Part shown: positions 45,525 to 54,456 of the stretch, piece after piece
Layout of the letters: every line of letters begins with the position of its first letter
How positions within the stretch are numbered: the first letter of the stretch is position 1
Source: Desulfopila sp. IMCC35008
GTDB taxonomy: Bacteria; Desulfobacterota; Desulfobulbia; Desulfobulbales; Desulfocapsaceae
Direction of reading: 5' to 3'
DNA: 64,000 nucleotides
NCBI RefSeq assembly: GCF_010646885.2
Contig: NZ_CP050700.1
Span: 2,196,501-2,260,500, forward strand
Made by a program: the position numbers and the translations under genes
Notes under the pieces: model-generated
The model's database searches: none
Seen by the model: the letters and a program-made list of their open reading frames with translations, nothing else
Told to the model about the DNA's origin: nothing

Positions 45525-46226
45525 ATCATTTTCTCACTAGGAATTGCAGGTTACGGTCAATTCAACGACCGAATTACTTATGGGTTATTATCAAGTTTGT
45601 GTAACATCCTTTCTGTAAATTGAAGAAAGTAGTTGGCAGGAGCAGGCCACCGCTTATCCTTTCGCTTTCATCTTTGCGAAACAAAATAGCAAGGAGGAAG
45701 CGATGTCCTGCACTATTATTTTATTTTTGGGGTTAAGCCACGTTATATCCGGAATTGTCTCTTTCTTCAATATCTCATCAAGCTATGCAATGTTGGAATG
45801 AAAACCAGGATTGCCGATGTTAACCTTTTGATATATCGCTTTTGTATCGAAATTGAATGAATAAATTGCCATTATATAACATGAATTGCTATTTCGTCAG
45901 GAAGAGAGTAGTTTAGTCCCCCATTAACTATTCTCTGTTTACGCTGGTGTTTTTTTATGTTTGTTTGTGACCATCATAAGGCAGTTCCCAATGAGCTTGA
46001 TAAAGAGCGGGATCTGCACCTGTCAACCGACCTCTCTCCGTAGAACTTATCCGTTACGCTCTACCGGGCTTTGTTTGTGCCGGCTGAGTGAGATCTCGAA
46101 TTACCTATTATAACCTGACTGCAGTAAGATGTTTAGTCAAAGTGTGCCTTGGAGAATAGTCTTTGCCTGCAGTTCTGGATATTTGTTTAGCCCCATCTAA
46201 TTAAACGGCGTTAAAAGGAGAGTTCC
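45525..46226. other. Divergent gap ettA / kinase-like gene
   Basis: 702 bp. It contains one short frame with a strong ribosome site (45703-45801, listed separately). The remainder is low in coding signal and I see no RNA gene. Confidence 0.45.
45703..45801 (+). CDS. Possible 32-residue hydrophobic peptide
   Basis: An ATG frame of 32 codons preceded by AAGGAGGAAGCG, the best Shine-Dalgarno in the surrounding 700 bp. The product is hydrophobic over residues 4-24 (IILFLGLSHVISGIVSFF), consistent with a single short membrane segment. There is no recognised family. The strong ribosome site is the only direct support; it may also be the remnant of a longer gene. Confidence 0.3.
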   Translation: MSCTIILFLGLSHVISGIVSFFNISSSYAMLE

Positions 46227-47063
46227 ATGACTATTGTTACAATTTCCAGAGGATCATATAGCCGCGGTAAGGACGTAGCTGAAAAGCTAGCCCAAAGACT
46301 TGATTATGAGTGTGTGTCACGCGATATCCTGCTTGAGGCGTGTGCCGAGTTTAATATACCTGAAATCAAACTTGTACGCGCCTTGCACGATTCCCCCTCG
46401 GTTCTCGATCGATTTCAACATGGCCGGGAACGTTTTCTCAGCTATTTTCGGTACGCATTGTTAAAGCATGTTCAGAAAGGCAATATTGTATATCACGGAT
46501 TGGCAGGGCATTATACGCTGAAAGATTTGGATCATGTTTTGAAGGTTCGTATTGTCGCCAATATGGACGATCGTGTTCAGGAGGAAATGAAGAGGGAAAA
46601 CATCTCTGCAGACAATGCACTCTATATCCTGAAAAAGGATGATGATGAGCGAAGAAAATGGGGTATTCATGTGCACGGTACCGATACCTGGGATAGCAGG
46701 TTATATGATATTGTTCTACATATTGACATGATCAGCATAGATGATGCTGTTGATATACTCCACGGGATATTGAATAAAGGCCTTTTCCAGATAACGCCTG
46801 AATCTCAGAAGAAACTAGATGATATGGTTAAGTCTGCTAAAATCCACACAATGCTTGTTGCCACCTCACCGCGTGCGAATGTCGCGGTAACTGATGGCAG
46901 GGTTTTTATCCGCAATATTGGTGAGGAGTTAAAGTCAGATTCTGACTTTAGAGCACGGATGGAAGATAAAATCATGCAACTCGACGGAGTGGAATCTGTC
47001 ATGATTCAGGAACCATTGATCGCTCATGGCAATTCAATTAATCCATATTATAACCAGCTGTAA
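46227..47063 (+). CDS. Cytidylate kinase-like family protein with C-terminal BON-like region
   Basis: 278-residue protein. The N-terminal 200 residues follow the cytidylate-kinase-like family: a P-loop-like GSYSRGKD (9-16), a YECVSRDILLEA helix, and the RRKWGIHVHGTDTWDSRLYD lid region. The tail (about 205-275: ATSPRANVAVTDGRVFIRN) resembles a BON or SPOR-like alpha/beta unit. The phosphate-binding loop is not canonical (R and D where G/S and S/T are expected), so true CMP kinase activity is doubtful. Such proteins occur in anaerobic deltaproteobacteria, function unknown. It lies 71 bp upstream of a kinase-regulator pair and may be co-transcribed. GGAG precedes the ATG. Confidence 0.8.
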   Translation: MTIVTISRGSYSRGKDVAEKLAQRLDYECVSRDILLEACAEFNIPEIKLVRALHDSPSVLDRFQHGRERFLSYFRYALLKHVQKGNIVYHGLAGHYTLKDLDHVLKVRIVANMDDRVQEEMKRENISADNALYILKKDDDERRKWGIHVHGTDTWDSRLYDIVLHIDMISIDDAVDILHGILNKGLFQITPESQKKLDDMVKSAKIHTMLVATSPRANVAVTDGRVFIRNIGEELKSDSDFRARMEDKIMQLDGVESVMIQEPLIAHGNSINPYYNQL

Positions 47064-47134
47064 TTTACTAGTCTGTTGACTGTTTATTTAGTTTTCATGA
47101 TCTGCCAGACAACGGTTGGGACCTCGAACCAAAT

Positions 47135-48604
47135 ATGAATTTCTTTTATCAACTTTTCGGATATTTGATGTCAGGTATCATCCTCCTCATAGGGACAGAT
47201 GAATACCTGAGTTATAAGGCGGAGATCGGACAATTTGAAACCGATATGATTACAAATGCCGTTCAGAACGGCAACAGCATATCGGCCATGTTTGTTCATA
47301 CATGGAGTGAGAGTGGTGAAGATACCGCAATTAACCTAGTCCGTGATGCGAATGATTCAGGGAAGATCGATATTCGCTGGGTACATGCAGATACCCTCAA
47401 AAACGACATCCAGGTTTCACCCGTTAATAAAACGGAATTTGGCAGAATTACTTTTGATACTATCGTTTCCGTTAAAATGGAAAACAGGAAGGGTGAAAAG
47501 TTTCTCTATACCTATATACCTGTTGATGTAGGTGATGGCAGAAAAGGAGGGCTTGAGCTTTCACAGCCCTTGCATGATTTTGATATTTTTAAGAGAAAAA
47601 TGTTAAAGCGAGCGGTAACAATCAGTACCATGCTTGCTTTGTTAAGCGGTATCGTCCTGTTTATCTTTATTAACCGACAAATACGTGTACCTCTTAACAG
47701 GTTGACGGAACACGCAAAACGGATTGGTGAAGGTGACTTTAGCCCGGATAACAGCATAAGAGGTACCGATGAGTTATCTGATCTCGCTTATTCCATGAAT
47801 GACATGTGTTCACGACTCCTTATTGCCAAGGAAAAGATCAAGTTTGAGTATGATGCACGCCTGAAAACCATTGATCAGCTCAGGCATACGGAACGTCTTT
47901 CAACCTTTGGCCTTATCTCGGCAGGTATCGCTCATGAGATAGGGACACCTCTTAATGTTGTTGATGGCAGGGCAAAAATGATCATTAGTGACGGGTTATC
48001 TGATACCGAGATAAAAGAGTGTGCTGGGATAATCAAGAATCAGGCAGAGCGAATGACTGTAATAATTAGTCAATTACTCGATTTTACCCGCCAACCCAAA
48101 CGGCATATTTCAACGGAAAATGTGAGTTTGCTCATCAATCAGGTGTTCCAGCTATTGCATCCAATGGCAAGTAAGCAGCATGTGTCTTTTTCCCTTTCAA
48201 GAGGAGAAAACACTACGGTTATGGTTAATGCAGATGTCGGACAAATTCAGCAGGTTCTTGTCAACTTGTTGATGAACAGTGTCCAGGCAATGCCGAATGG
48301 CGGAAAGGTACGTGTCAGTTTATCCAATGAGTTACAGACCGCTCCGCATGGAGGTAAGAATCCACCGACGGATTTTCTCAAAATCCGGATAATTGATGAA
48401 GGGGAGGGAATCTGCGAGGAAAACCTTGAACATATTTTTACTCCGTTTTTCACTACCAAACAAATCGGCACGGGAACAGGGTTGGGACTGTCAATTGTTC
48501 ACGGTATAGTAGAGGACCACGGTGGTTGGATCGAAGTTGAGGGGACACCTGGAAGCGGGGCATGTTTTTCCGTGTACTTGCCAATGAAGGGGAAGAATGA
48601 ATGA
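47135..48604 (+). CDS. Membrane sensor histidine kinase, NtrB/ZraS type
   Basis: 489 residues. Two membrane segments (about 5-25 and 155-178) bracket a periplasmic sensor of about 130 residues. Then come HAMP (ending LAYSMNDM), HisKA with [12 protein letters not shown] (conserved His) and HATPase with [18 protein letters not shown] and [13 protein letters not shown]. It overlaps the downstream regulator by 4 bp. The sensor domain gives no clear ligand clue. Confidence 0.93.
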   Translation: MNFFYQLFGYLMSGIILLIGTDEYLSYKAEIGQFETDMITNAVQNGNSISAMFVHTWSESGEDTAINLVRDANDSGKIDIRWVHADTLKNDIQVSPVNKTEFGRITFDTIVSVKMENRKGEKFLYTYIPVDVGDGRKGGLELSQPLHDFDIFKRKMLKRAVTISTMLALLSGIVLFIFINRQIRVPLNRLTEHAKRIGEGDFSPDNSIRGTDELSDLAYSMNDMCSRLLIAKEKIKFEYDARLKTIDQLRHTERLSTFGLISAGIAHEIGTPLNVVDGRAKMIISDGLSDTEIKECAGIIKNQAERMTVIISQLLDFTRQPKRHISTENVSLLINQVFQLLHPMASKQHVSFSLSRGENTTVMVNADVGQIQQVLVNLLMNSVQAMPNGGKVRVSLSNELQTAPHGGKNPPTDFLKIRIIDEGEGICEENLEHIFTPFFTTKQIGTGTGLGLSIVHGIVEDHGGWIEVEGTPGSGACFSVYLPMKGKNE

Positions 48605-49968
48605 AAGGCAATATTCTTGTTATCGAAGATGACCAGGACATGTGTGACATGTTGAAAATGGGGCTCCGCAGGCGGGAATTTTTGGTGTCGACATACACTT
48701 CGGGCAAAGAGGGGTTAGGAGCTGTTCATGCGCAGCCGACAGATGTTGTTTTGGCGGATATCAATCTGCCGGATATGAATGGTCTTGACATCTGTAAAGC
48801 CATTGCCACCGATATGCCCGATATCCCAGTCGTAGTCATGACCGCTTTTGGCAGCATGGATACAGCTATTGCTGCCATACGAGCTGGGGCCTACGATTTC
48901 GTTACCAAACCATTGGACATGGATATCCTCGCAATGTCTCTGGAGAGGGCCGTACGCTACAGGACACTGCAGGAAACCGTGAAAAAACTGAGTGATGCAG
49001 CCAGTCGTCCATTACAGTTTGATGAGCTTTTCGGGGAAAGCCCGGTAATGGAAAAGCTGTTTTCACAACTAAGCAGGATAGCGGATTCGGAAGCATCCCT
49101 GCTGATAACAGGTGAAAGTGGTTCTGGTAAGGAATTGACAGCCAAGGCGGTACATCAAAACAGTCGTCGAAAAGACAATCCGTTGATTACCATTAACTGT
49201 GCGGCCATGCCTGGTCAGTTGCTAGAGAGTGAACTGTTCGGCCATAAAAAAGGTGCTTTTACCGATGCTAAAACAAGCCATAAAGGATTGTTCCTTGAGG
49301 CCGATGGAGGGACCTTGTTCCTTGATGAAGTTGGGGAAATCCCGCTTGATCTGCAGCCAAAACTATTACGAGCCCTTGAAGAGCGGTGTGTAAGACCTGT
49401 TGGTGGAACATCGGAATATGATTTTGATGTTCGGATAATTGCGGCAACTAATCGTGATCTTGAATCAGCTGTGGAAGAGGGTCTTTTTAGGGAAGATCTT
49501 TATTATCGGCTGAATGTGATCAAGATTGAGTTACCGCCGTTACGCTCAAGAGGGGCCGACATCCTGCTCTTGGCACGTAAATTCATCAAACAGATTTCTG
49601 TACGACAGGATAAAGCAGTAATGGGAATTTCTGATGGAGCTGCAGAAAAACTTCTTGATTATGAGTGGCCTGGGAATGTAAGGGAGCTACGTAACGCCAT
49701 TGAACATGCCGTTGCCCTGACTCATTTTGATAAAATAGTACCGGAAGATCTACCAGAAAAAATTCGACTCCATAAAAATGATTACTTCTTTCTTGCCGGT
49801 CAGGACCCAATGGAACTTATCTCCATGGAAGAGATGGAGCGGCAGTATATAATGTATGTACTCAAAACAACCGGTGATAACAGAACCCTTGCGGCCCGTA
49901 TCTTAAAAGTTGATAGAAAAACTCTTTATCGTAAATTGCAGCGCTATGAAAGTCAGCAGATATCCTGA
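48601..49968 (+). CDS. Sigma-54-dependent response regulator, ZraR/AtoC type
   Basis: 455-residue activator. It has a receiver with D53, AAA+ domain with Walker A GESGSGKE (171-178), and a Fis-type helix-turn-helix (LAARILKVDRKTLYRKL). The sigma-54 contact loop reads GAFTDA (218-223), again altered at the fifth position like the regulator at 13003. It is the cognate partner of the kinase at 47135 by 4-bp overlap. Nearby potential target: a sigma-54-like site at 50267, one base off consensus, ahead of the 80-residue gene. Confidence 0.93.
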   Translation: MKGNILVIEDDQDMCDMLKMGLRRREFLVSTYTSGKEGLGAVHAQPTDVVLADINLPDMNGLDICKAIATDMPDIPVVVMTAFGSMDTAIAAIRAGAYDFVTKPLDMDILAMSLERAVRYRTLQETVKKLSDAASRPLQFDELFGESPVMEKLFSQLSRIADSEASLLITGESGSGKELTAKAVHQNSRRKDNPLITINCAAMPGQLLESELFGHKKGAFTDAKTSHKGLFLEADGGTLFLDEVGEIPLDLQPKLLRALEERCVRPVGGTSEYDFDVRIIAATNRDLESAVEEGLFREDLYYRLNVIKIELPPLRSRGADILLLARKFIKQISVRQDKAVMGISDGAAEKLLDYEWPGNVRELRNAIEHAVALTHFDKIVPEDLPEKIRLHKNDYFFLAGQDPMELISMEEMERQYIMYVLKTTGDNRTLAARILKVDRKTLYRKLQRYESQQIS

Positions 49969-49995
49969 TCTTTGATAATGAGGCATTTTGCCATC

Positions 49996-50014
49996 ATGGG
50001 GCATGATGCCCCAT
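49996..50014. repeat. GGGGCA hairpin 1
   Basis: ATGGGGCAT and its complement separated by one base, 28 bp after the regulator stop; likely the 3' end of the two-component transcript. Confidence 0.65.
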
Positions 50015-50110
50015 TCCCTCCGAATTTCTTGCCAGACCACTCCCTTTTTTCCTGAGCTCTACGATAACATCTCTTAATATTTTTGCTTTTTCTGGATGTC
50101 CGTCACCTGT

Positions 50111-50127
50111 CGGGGCATAGTGCCCCG
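50111..50127. repeat. GGGGCA hairpin 2
   Basis: CGGGGCA-TAG-TGCCCCG, a second hairpin with the same GGGGCA/TGCCCC core about 100 bp after the first. Confidence 0.6.
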
Positions 50128-50336
50128 ATGCCTGTCACTCAGATGGTGCCGACGCGCAATTTTCTGGACTTTTTCGATCAATCTCATACACACACACTTT
50201 TGCTTGAGTGGCTCAAAAGAAACAATGTACACATATACAGGGTGATAGCGCATTTATGCTTCTGTATGGCACATATCTTGTTATTGAAGAAATCATACAA
50301 TTAAACCAGCACCCCTAGCATACAGGAAGGTCAGGT

Positions 50337-50579
50337 ATGAAAGTACTTATAGGAATAACGAAAGAACAAAGGAATATCGAAGAAATCATTACCAGATATC
50401 ATGGGCAATCAGGCTCACTGGTTGAGTTCGGACCGTTTATCTCTAAAATGGATGCTCTCAATTGGCTGGCATATCTCAAAAGCAGGATAGGAGATTTTGA
50501 GGAAATTATCCCTGAATTCCAGTCTGGGAGTGAGTCGGCCTGGTATGGTTATACTTTTGAGCAAATGAATAATGTGTGA
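50337..50579 (+). CDS. Small protein of unknown function (80 residues)
   Basis: 80-residue soluble protein, mixed alpha/beta by eye: an N-terminal strand (KVLIGIT), a helix, a turn and strand (SLVEFGPFISK), a helix (DALNWLAYLKSRI) and a C-terminal aromatic run (AWYGYTFEQM). The layout is that of a compact single domain. AAGGT lies just before the ATG. Not recognised. A sigma-54-like promoter one base off consensus lies 56 bp upstream. Confidence 0.6.
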   Translation: MKVLIGITKEQRNIEEIITRYHGQSGSLVEFGPFISKMDALNWLAYLKSRIGDFEEIIPEFQSGSESAWYGYTFEQMNNV

Positions 50580-50888
50580 ATCGTGATCTGATTTTTGTTT
50601 TTGATTTGGATTTTTGGCAGCCGATTACTATTACTTCAGAATCACAACATATCGATAATACAGCATGTTATCATTCACTATTTTTCTGTAATGCTTCGTA
50701 AAAAGAACAGCTTACTTAGAAAATTATTATGAAATTGAAACCAGGCATACAATGGAGGTACTGCGATCACAAAATGCTGACTCAATGGCCAACGCAGGCG
50801 ACTCAACATTCGCCATAGAATAACACTTACAGGTTATCTCGATGTCAAATTTATCAAGGTACCCCAAAATAAATTAAAACGAGGACAG
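50580..50888. other. Leader region of the Ehr operon
   Basis: 309 bp. It contains a 23-codon frame at about 50755 and a small stem (GGCGA/TCGCC) near 50805-50823. No clear promoter could be picked. Confidence 0.35.
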
Positions 50889-52844
50889 ATGGAAACCTTT
50901 TTCCTTTCACTTACTGTTTTATTTGCCGGAGGTTTATTTTCACTCATAACCTTTCGACAATTCAGCCTGATGAAAGCCGGTTTTATCGCGATAACTACCG
51001 CAGGTTGTCTCATAGGTTTGTATTCGATTTTTGCACCCCTGCAAGGGGCTGCAGCTGTTAAACTCTCTTATCCCTGGCTTCAGACTTTTACCCTATCTTT
51101 TACCCTCGATTCTCTCTCAGCATTTTTTCTTATTCCTATTTTTGTGGTTTGTCCGCTCACGGTAATTTATTGTTTTCATTACATGGAGAAGAAGGGACAG
51201 GCAAAACGAATAGGTGTAAGCTTCTTCTTTGCTTCCATTCTTATAGTTTCCATGGCACTGGTTGCCACTGCCGATAACATCGTCAGTTTTGCCCTGGCTT
51301 GGGAGCTCATGTCGCTCTCTTCATTCTTCCTGGTTGTACATGAATACACCAAAGAGACAACGCGCAGGGCAGGTTTTATATATTTCATTTTTACCCAGAC
51401 CGGGGCGATGTTTCTATTCATTGCCTTTGCTCTTGCCTATACCCAAACGGGAAGTTTTGATTTCACCATATTTTCAGGAATGGATGAAAATATTAAGGTT
51501 ATTGTCTTTTTTCTCGCGCTTGTCGGGTTTGGTTCAAAGGCTGGTATCTTTCCCCTGCATATCTGGTTGCCGCATGCCCACCCGGCTGCTCCAAGCAATA
51601 TATCGGCTGTCATGTCCGGCGTCATGATCAAGATGGGAATTTACGGAATAATAAGGCTCTATTTTTTACTCGACATCAATAATCCTGTTTGTGGTCAGGT
51701 GATTCTTGTTTTCGGTATGATTTCCGGTGTGTTGGGTGTGGTATATGCCCTGGGAAAACAAGATTTGAAGAAATTACTTGCCTATTCCAGTGTTGAAAAT
51801 ATCGGCATAATCCTGATCGGTACCGGAATTGGTATGATCGGGATAACATCCGGGAATGCAGTTATGGCAGGCTTCGGCCTTGCTGGAAGCCTTCTGCACG
51901 TGCTCAACCACTCCATATTCAAACCACTGCTGTTTTTGGGAGCGGGTGCAGTTGTGCAGAAAACCGGCACAAAGGATATAGATCAACTCGGAGGGTTGAT
52001 AAAACGGATGCCGATCACGGGTAAGACCTTTCTGACCGGTTCTGTAGCCATCGCCGGGTTGCCACCGTTTAATGGATTTATCAGTGAGTTCCTTATTTAC
52101 TATGGTGCCTTTCATGGTCTCACTATAAATGGTTCTTCATTTATACTGACTGTCCTGGCAATTTTATCTCTTGCCATCATTGGCGGTCTGGCCGCTTCAT
52201 GCTTTTCAAAAGTTGTAGGTATAGTCTTTCTGGGTGAACCACGGACGGAAAGAGCTATGCAGGTTGGAGAGGCAGGTTTCACCATGACCTTTGCCATGAT
52301 GCTTCTTGCAGCAGGTTGTCTTATTATCGGAGTTTTCCCGGAACCATTTGTAGACTTAGCCTTTATGGGGTTGAGAGATGTAAGTACATTCATCCCTGGT
52401 GGCTCAGAGGAGGTTGGCCGGGTAGCTGGAAACCTGGCTCTGGCCTCTCGCATTTTTCTGGTTCTGTTTCTGTTAACCATCCTTTTCCGTAAGATCTGTT
52501 ACCGAAAAAAGGATATATCAGCCTCACCGACCTGGGGATGCGGATTTACACAGCCCACAGTCAGGATGCAATATACCGGCACATCCTATGCCATGAGTAT
52601 TATTGATTTTTTCCGACCGTTTGTGGGAGTGAAAACCTCATATTCCGGGATTAACAGGATTTTCCCCGGAAAAACAACATATGAAACCCATATAGATGAT
52701 ATTGCGGAAACGACTCTGATAGAACGTATTGTCACGCCTATTGTTTATATCCTCGGGAAACTACGCTGGATTCAACATGGCCACATTCAGTTGTATATCG
52801 GCTATATCATTGTGACGATCATTGTACTTCTCCTGTTTGTATGA
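50889..52844 (+). CDS. Ehr/Hyf-like membrane subunit (HyfB/NuoL family)
   Basis: 651-residue polytopic antiporter-like subunit of the complex I / group 4 hydrogenase superfamily. The core motifs are present: FALAWELMSLSSFFLVVHEY with the conserved Glu, GFGSKAGIFPLHIWLPHAHPAAPSNISAV with the Lys and His of the ion channel, and LLAYSSVENIG. It is the first of six co-directional genes (to 58182). In hydrogenase 4 this subunit is thought to pump ions. The C-terminal 120 residues, with a soluble CGFTQPTVRMQYTGTSYA block, match HyfB. GAGGAC precedes the ATG. Confidence 0.92.
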   Translation: METFFLSLTVLFAGGLFSLITFRQFSLMKAGFIAITTAGCLIGLYSIFAPLQGAAAVKLSYPWLQTFTLSFTLDSLSAFFLIPIFVVCPLTVIYCFHYMEKKGQAKRIGVSFFFASILIVSMALVATADNIVSFALAWELMSLSSFFLVVHEYTKETTRRAGFIYFIFTQTGAMFLFIAFALAYTQTGSFDFTIFSGMDENIKVIVFFLALVGFGSKAGIFPLHIWLPHAHPAAPSNISAVMSGVMIKMGIYGIIRLYFLLDINNPVCGQVILVFGMISGVLGVVYALGKQDLKKLLAYSSVENIGIILIGTGIGMIGITSGNAVMAGFGLAGSLLHVLNHSIFKPLLFLGAGAVVQKTGTKDIDQLGGLIKRMPITGKTFLTGSVAIAGLPPFNGFISEFLIYYGAFHGLTINGSSFILTVLAILSLAIIGGLAASCFSKVVGIVFLGEPRTERAMQVGEAGFTMTFAMMLLAAGCLIIGVFPEPFVDLAFMGLRDVSTFIPGGSEEVGRVAGNLALASRIFLVLFLLTILFRKICYRKKDISASPTWGCGFTQPTVRMQYTGTSYAMSIIDFFRPFVGVKTSYSGINRIFPGKTTYETHIDDIAETTLIERIVTPIVYILGKLRWIQHGHIQLYIGYIIVTIIVLLLFV

Positions 52845-52884
52845 CAGGCGATCGCGACAGGTATTCTCTTAACAGAGGAAGGTA

Positions 52885-53802
52885 ATGGAAACATATATAT
52901 CGCTTATAATCGCCATACTCACGGCGCCACTCTTCCCCGGTATTATCCTGAAGGTGAAAGCTTTTTTTGCCGGGAAGCAGGGACCACCACTTTTAATTAA
53001 ATACTACACAATTTTTAAACTTCTACGCAAAGGCTCCGTCTATAGTACAAGTTCCACTTTTGTCTTTAAACTCGGGCCCATTCTATCCTTTGCAACATCG
53101 GCAATTGTCCTGCTGTTTTTTCCTTTTGCCGGAATAGATCCGCTTTTCTCCTTTCATGGAGATGTGATCGTACTTTTCTACCTGATGGGTATGGGACGAT
53201 TTTTTACGGTAGCTGCAGCACTTGATACCGCATCACCTTTCGAGGGCATGGGCGCAGCCAGAGAAGTGTTTTTTTCAACACTTGCCGAAATTACAATTTT
53301 TACGGTGTTGATTCTCTTTTACCGGTTTAACGGATCACTTGGATTCGCCGAATATTTTACCGGTCAGAACCCGATCAGCCTGATTGGATCTTCAGGTGCA
53401 CTGCTGATTTTCGTGATCGTATCAATGTTTATGGTTTTGTTGACGGAGAACTCAAGGGTACCTGTCGATGACCCTGCGACCCATCTCGAATTGACCATGA
53501 TTCACGAGGTTATGATTCTTGATCACAGCGGACCGGATCTTGCTTTAATTGAACTCGGTTCATTTTACAAACTGTTCTTTTTCTCAGCCTTTATAACGCA
53601 TATTATCTGTCCGTTCACTCTGGCAAACAGTGCTGCCAACCTTCTTATGTTTTATGGGATTCTTTCGATGATTTACGTTGGGATTGGGGTGACGGAATCG
53701 ATAATGGCCAGGTTCAAGATGGATAATGTACCCAAGTTTATTCTCACATCCTTTGCCCTGGTGTTATTTGCTGCAATCTTAACAATGGGGGTGTTTCAAT
53801 GA
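52885..53802 (+). CDS. Ehr/Hyf-like membrane subunit (HyfC/NuoH family)
   Basis: 305 residues, about eight membrane segments. Like NuoH, it is the docking subunit that joins the membrane arm to the Fe-S arm. The cytoplasmic loops carry the family's acidic motifs: TENSRVPVDDPATHLELTM and the EVFFSTLAEI segment. A GAGGAAGG ribosome site precedes the ATG. It overlaps the next gene by 4 bp. Confidence 0.92.
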   Translation: METYISLIIAILTAPLFPGIILKVKAFFAGKQGPPLLIKYYTIFKLLRKGSVYSTSSTFVFKLGPILSFATSAIVLLFFPFAGIDPLFSFHGDVIVLFYLMGMGRFFTVAAALDTASPFEGMGAAREVFFSTLAEITIFTVLILFYRFNGSLGFAEYFTGQNPISLIGSSGALLIFVIVSMFMVLLTENSRVPVDDPATHLELTMIHEVMILDHSGPDLALIELGSFYKLFFFSAFITHIICPFTLANSAANLLMFYGILSMIYVGIGVTESIMARFKMDNVPKFILTSFALVLFAAILTMGVFQ

Positions 53803-54452
53803 TAAATATTTCAGAGATGCTTCTGGTTCTAATTCTGCTCTCCATTTTGTTATCACTCGCCTCTTCGCGGTTGATGAACTTGATTCATATTGTGGCATTA
53901 CAGGGTGTAGTGGTTTCTCTTGTTCCAATATTTTTACGAGATGAAATAAGCCTTGGCACTGGAGCCATAATCTTTTACCAGATCATGATTCTGATAAAAG
54001 GCATCCTTATTCCCGGACTTTTATATATGGCTATCAAGAGGGTGTCTATAAAACGTGAAATTGAACCGCTTATCGGATACCACGCATCAATCCTTTCAGG
54101 CCTGGCAATTATCCTGATTTCTGTGTTTATCACTAACCACCTCCGCCTTACGCTTCCTAAAGGACACGACATGGTGCTGATAACTGCAATCACTACCATG
54201 GCTACAGGTTTCTTTCTGATGATGGCCAGACGTAAGGCGATTACCCAGGTTATAGGGTACCTGATGTTGGAGAATGGTATCTATCTTGTAGGAACTGCGC
54301 TTACGAAACACAGCCACACAATCTATGTGGTCGAGTTTGGTGTATTGCTTGATGTTCTGGTCGGGGTCATGATTATGGGAATCATCCTGCACAACATCAA
54401 CAGTGCATTTGATGATGTGGACACTACATTTCTTGGACGATTAAAGGATTGA
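53799..54452 (+). CDS. Ehr/Hyf-like membrane subunit (HyfE family, NuoK-like)
   Basis: 217-residue membrane protein with about seven segments, matching HyfE, which contains a NuoK-like part. The conserved Glu sits in the LMLENGIYLVG segment and an acidic residue in VEFGVLLDVLVGVMIMG. It overlaps the HyfC-like gene by 4 bp and precedes the HyfF-like gene by 4 bp. Confidence 0.9.
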   Translation: MINISEMLLVLILLSILLSLASSRLMNLIHIVALQGVVVSLVPIFLRDEISLGTGAIIFYQIMILIKGILIPGLLYMAIKRVSIKREIEPLIGYHASILSGLAIILISVFITNHLRLTLPKGHDMVLITAITTMATGFFLMMARRKAITQVIGYLMLENGIYLVGTALTKHSHTIYVVEFGVLLDVLVGVMIMGIILHNINSAFDDVDTTFLGRLKD

Positions 54453-54456
54453 TAAC

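Larger units (their letters stand above)
49969..50336. other. Gap with two related GGGGCA hairpins
   Basis: 368 bp between the regulator gene and the 80-residue gene. It contains two GC-rich hairpins with the same core (49996-50014 and 50111-50127) and a sigma-54-like sequence TGGCAC-N5-TTGT at 50267-50281. A frame at 50083-50304 crosses one hairpin and is not supported. Confidence 0.5.

Noticed and set aside
50083..50304. 73-residue frame after the second regulator gene
   Set aside because: It runs through a GC hairpin and the sigma-54-like site; there is no ribosome site.
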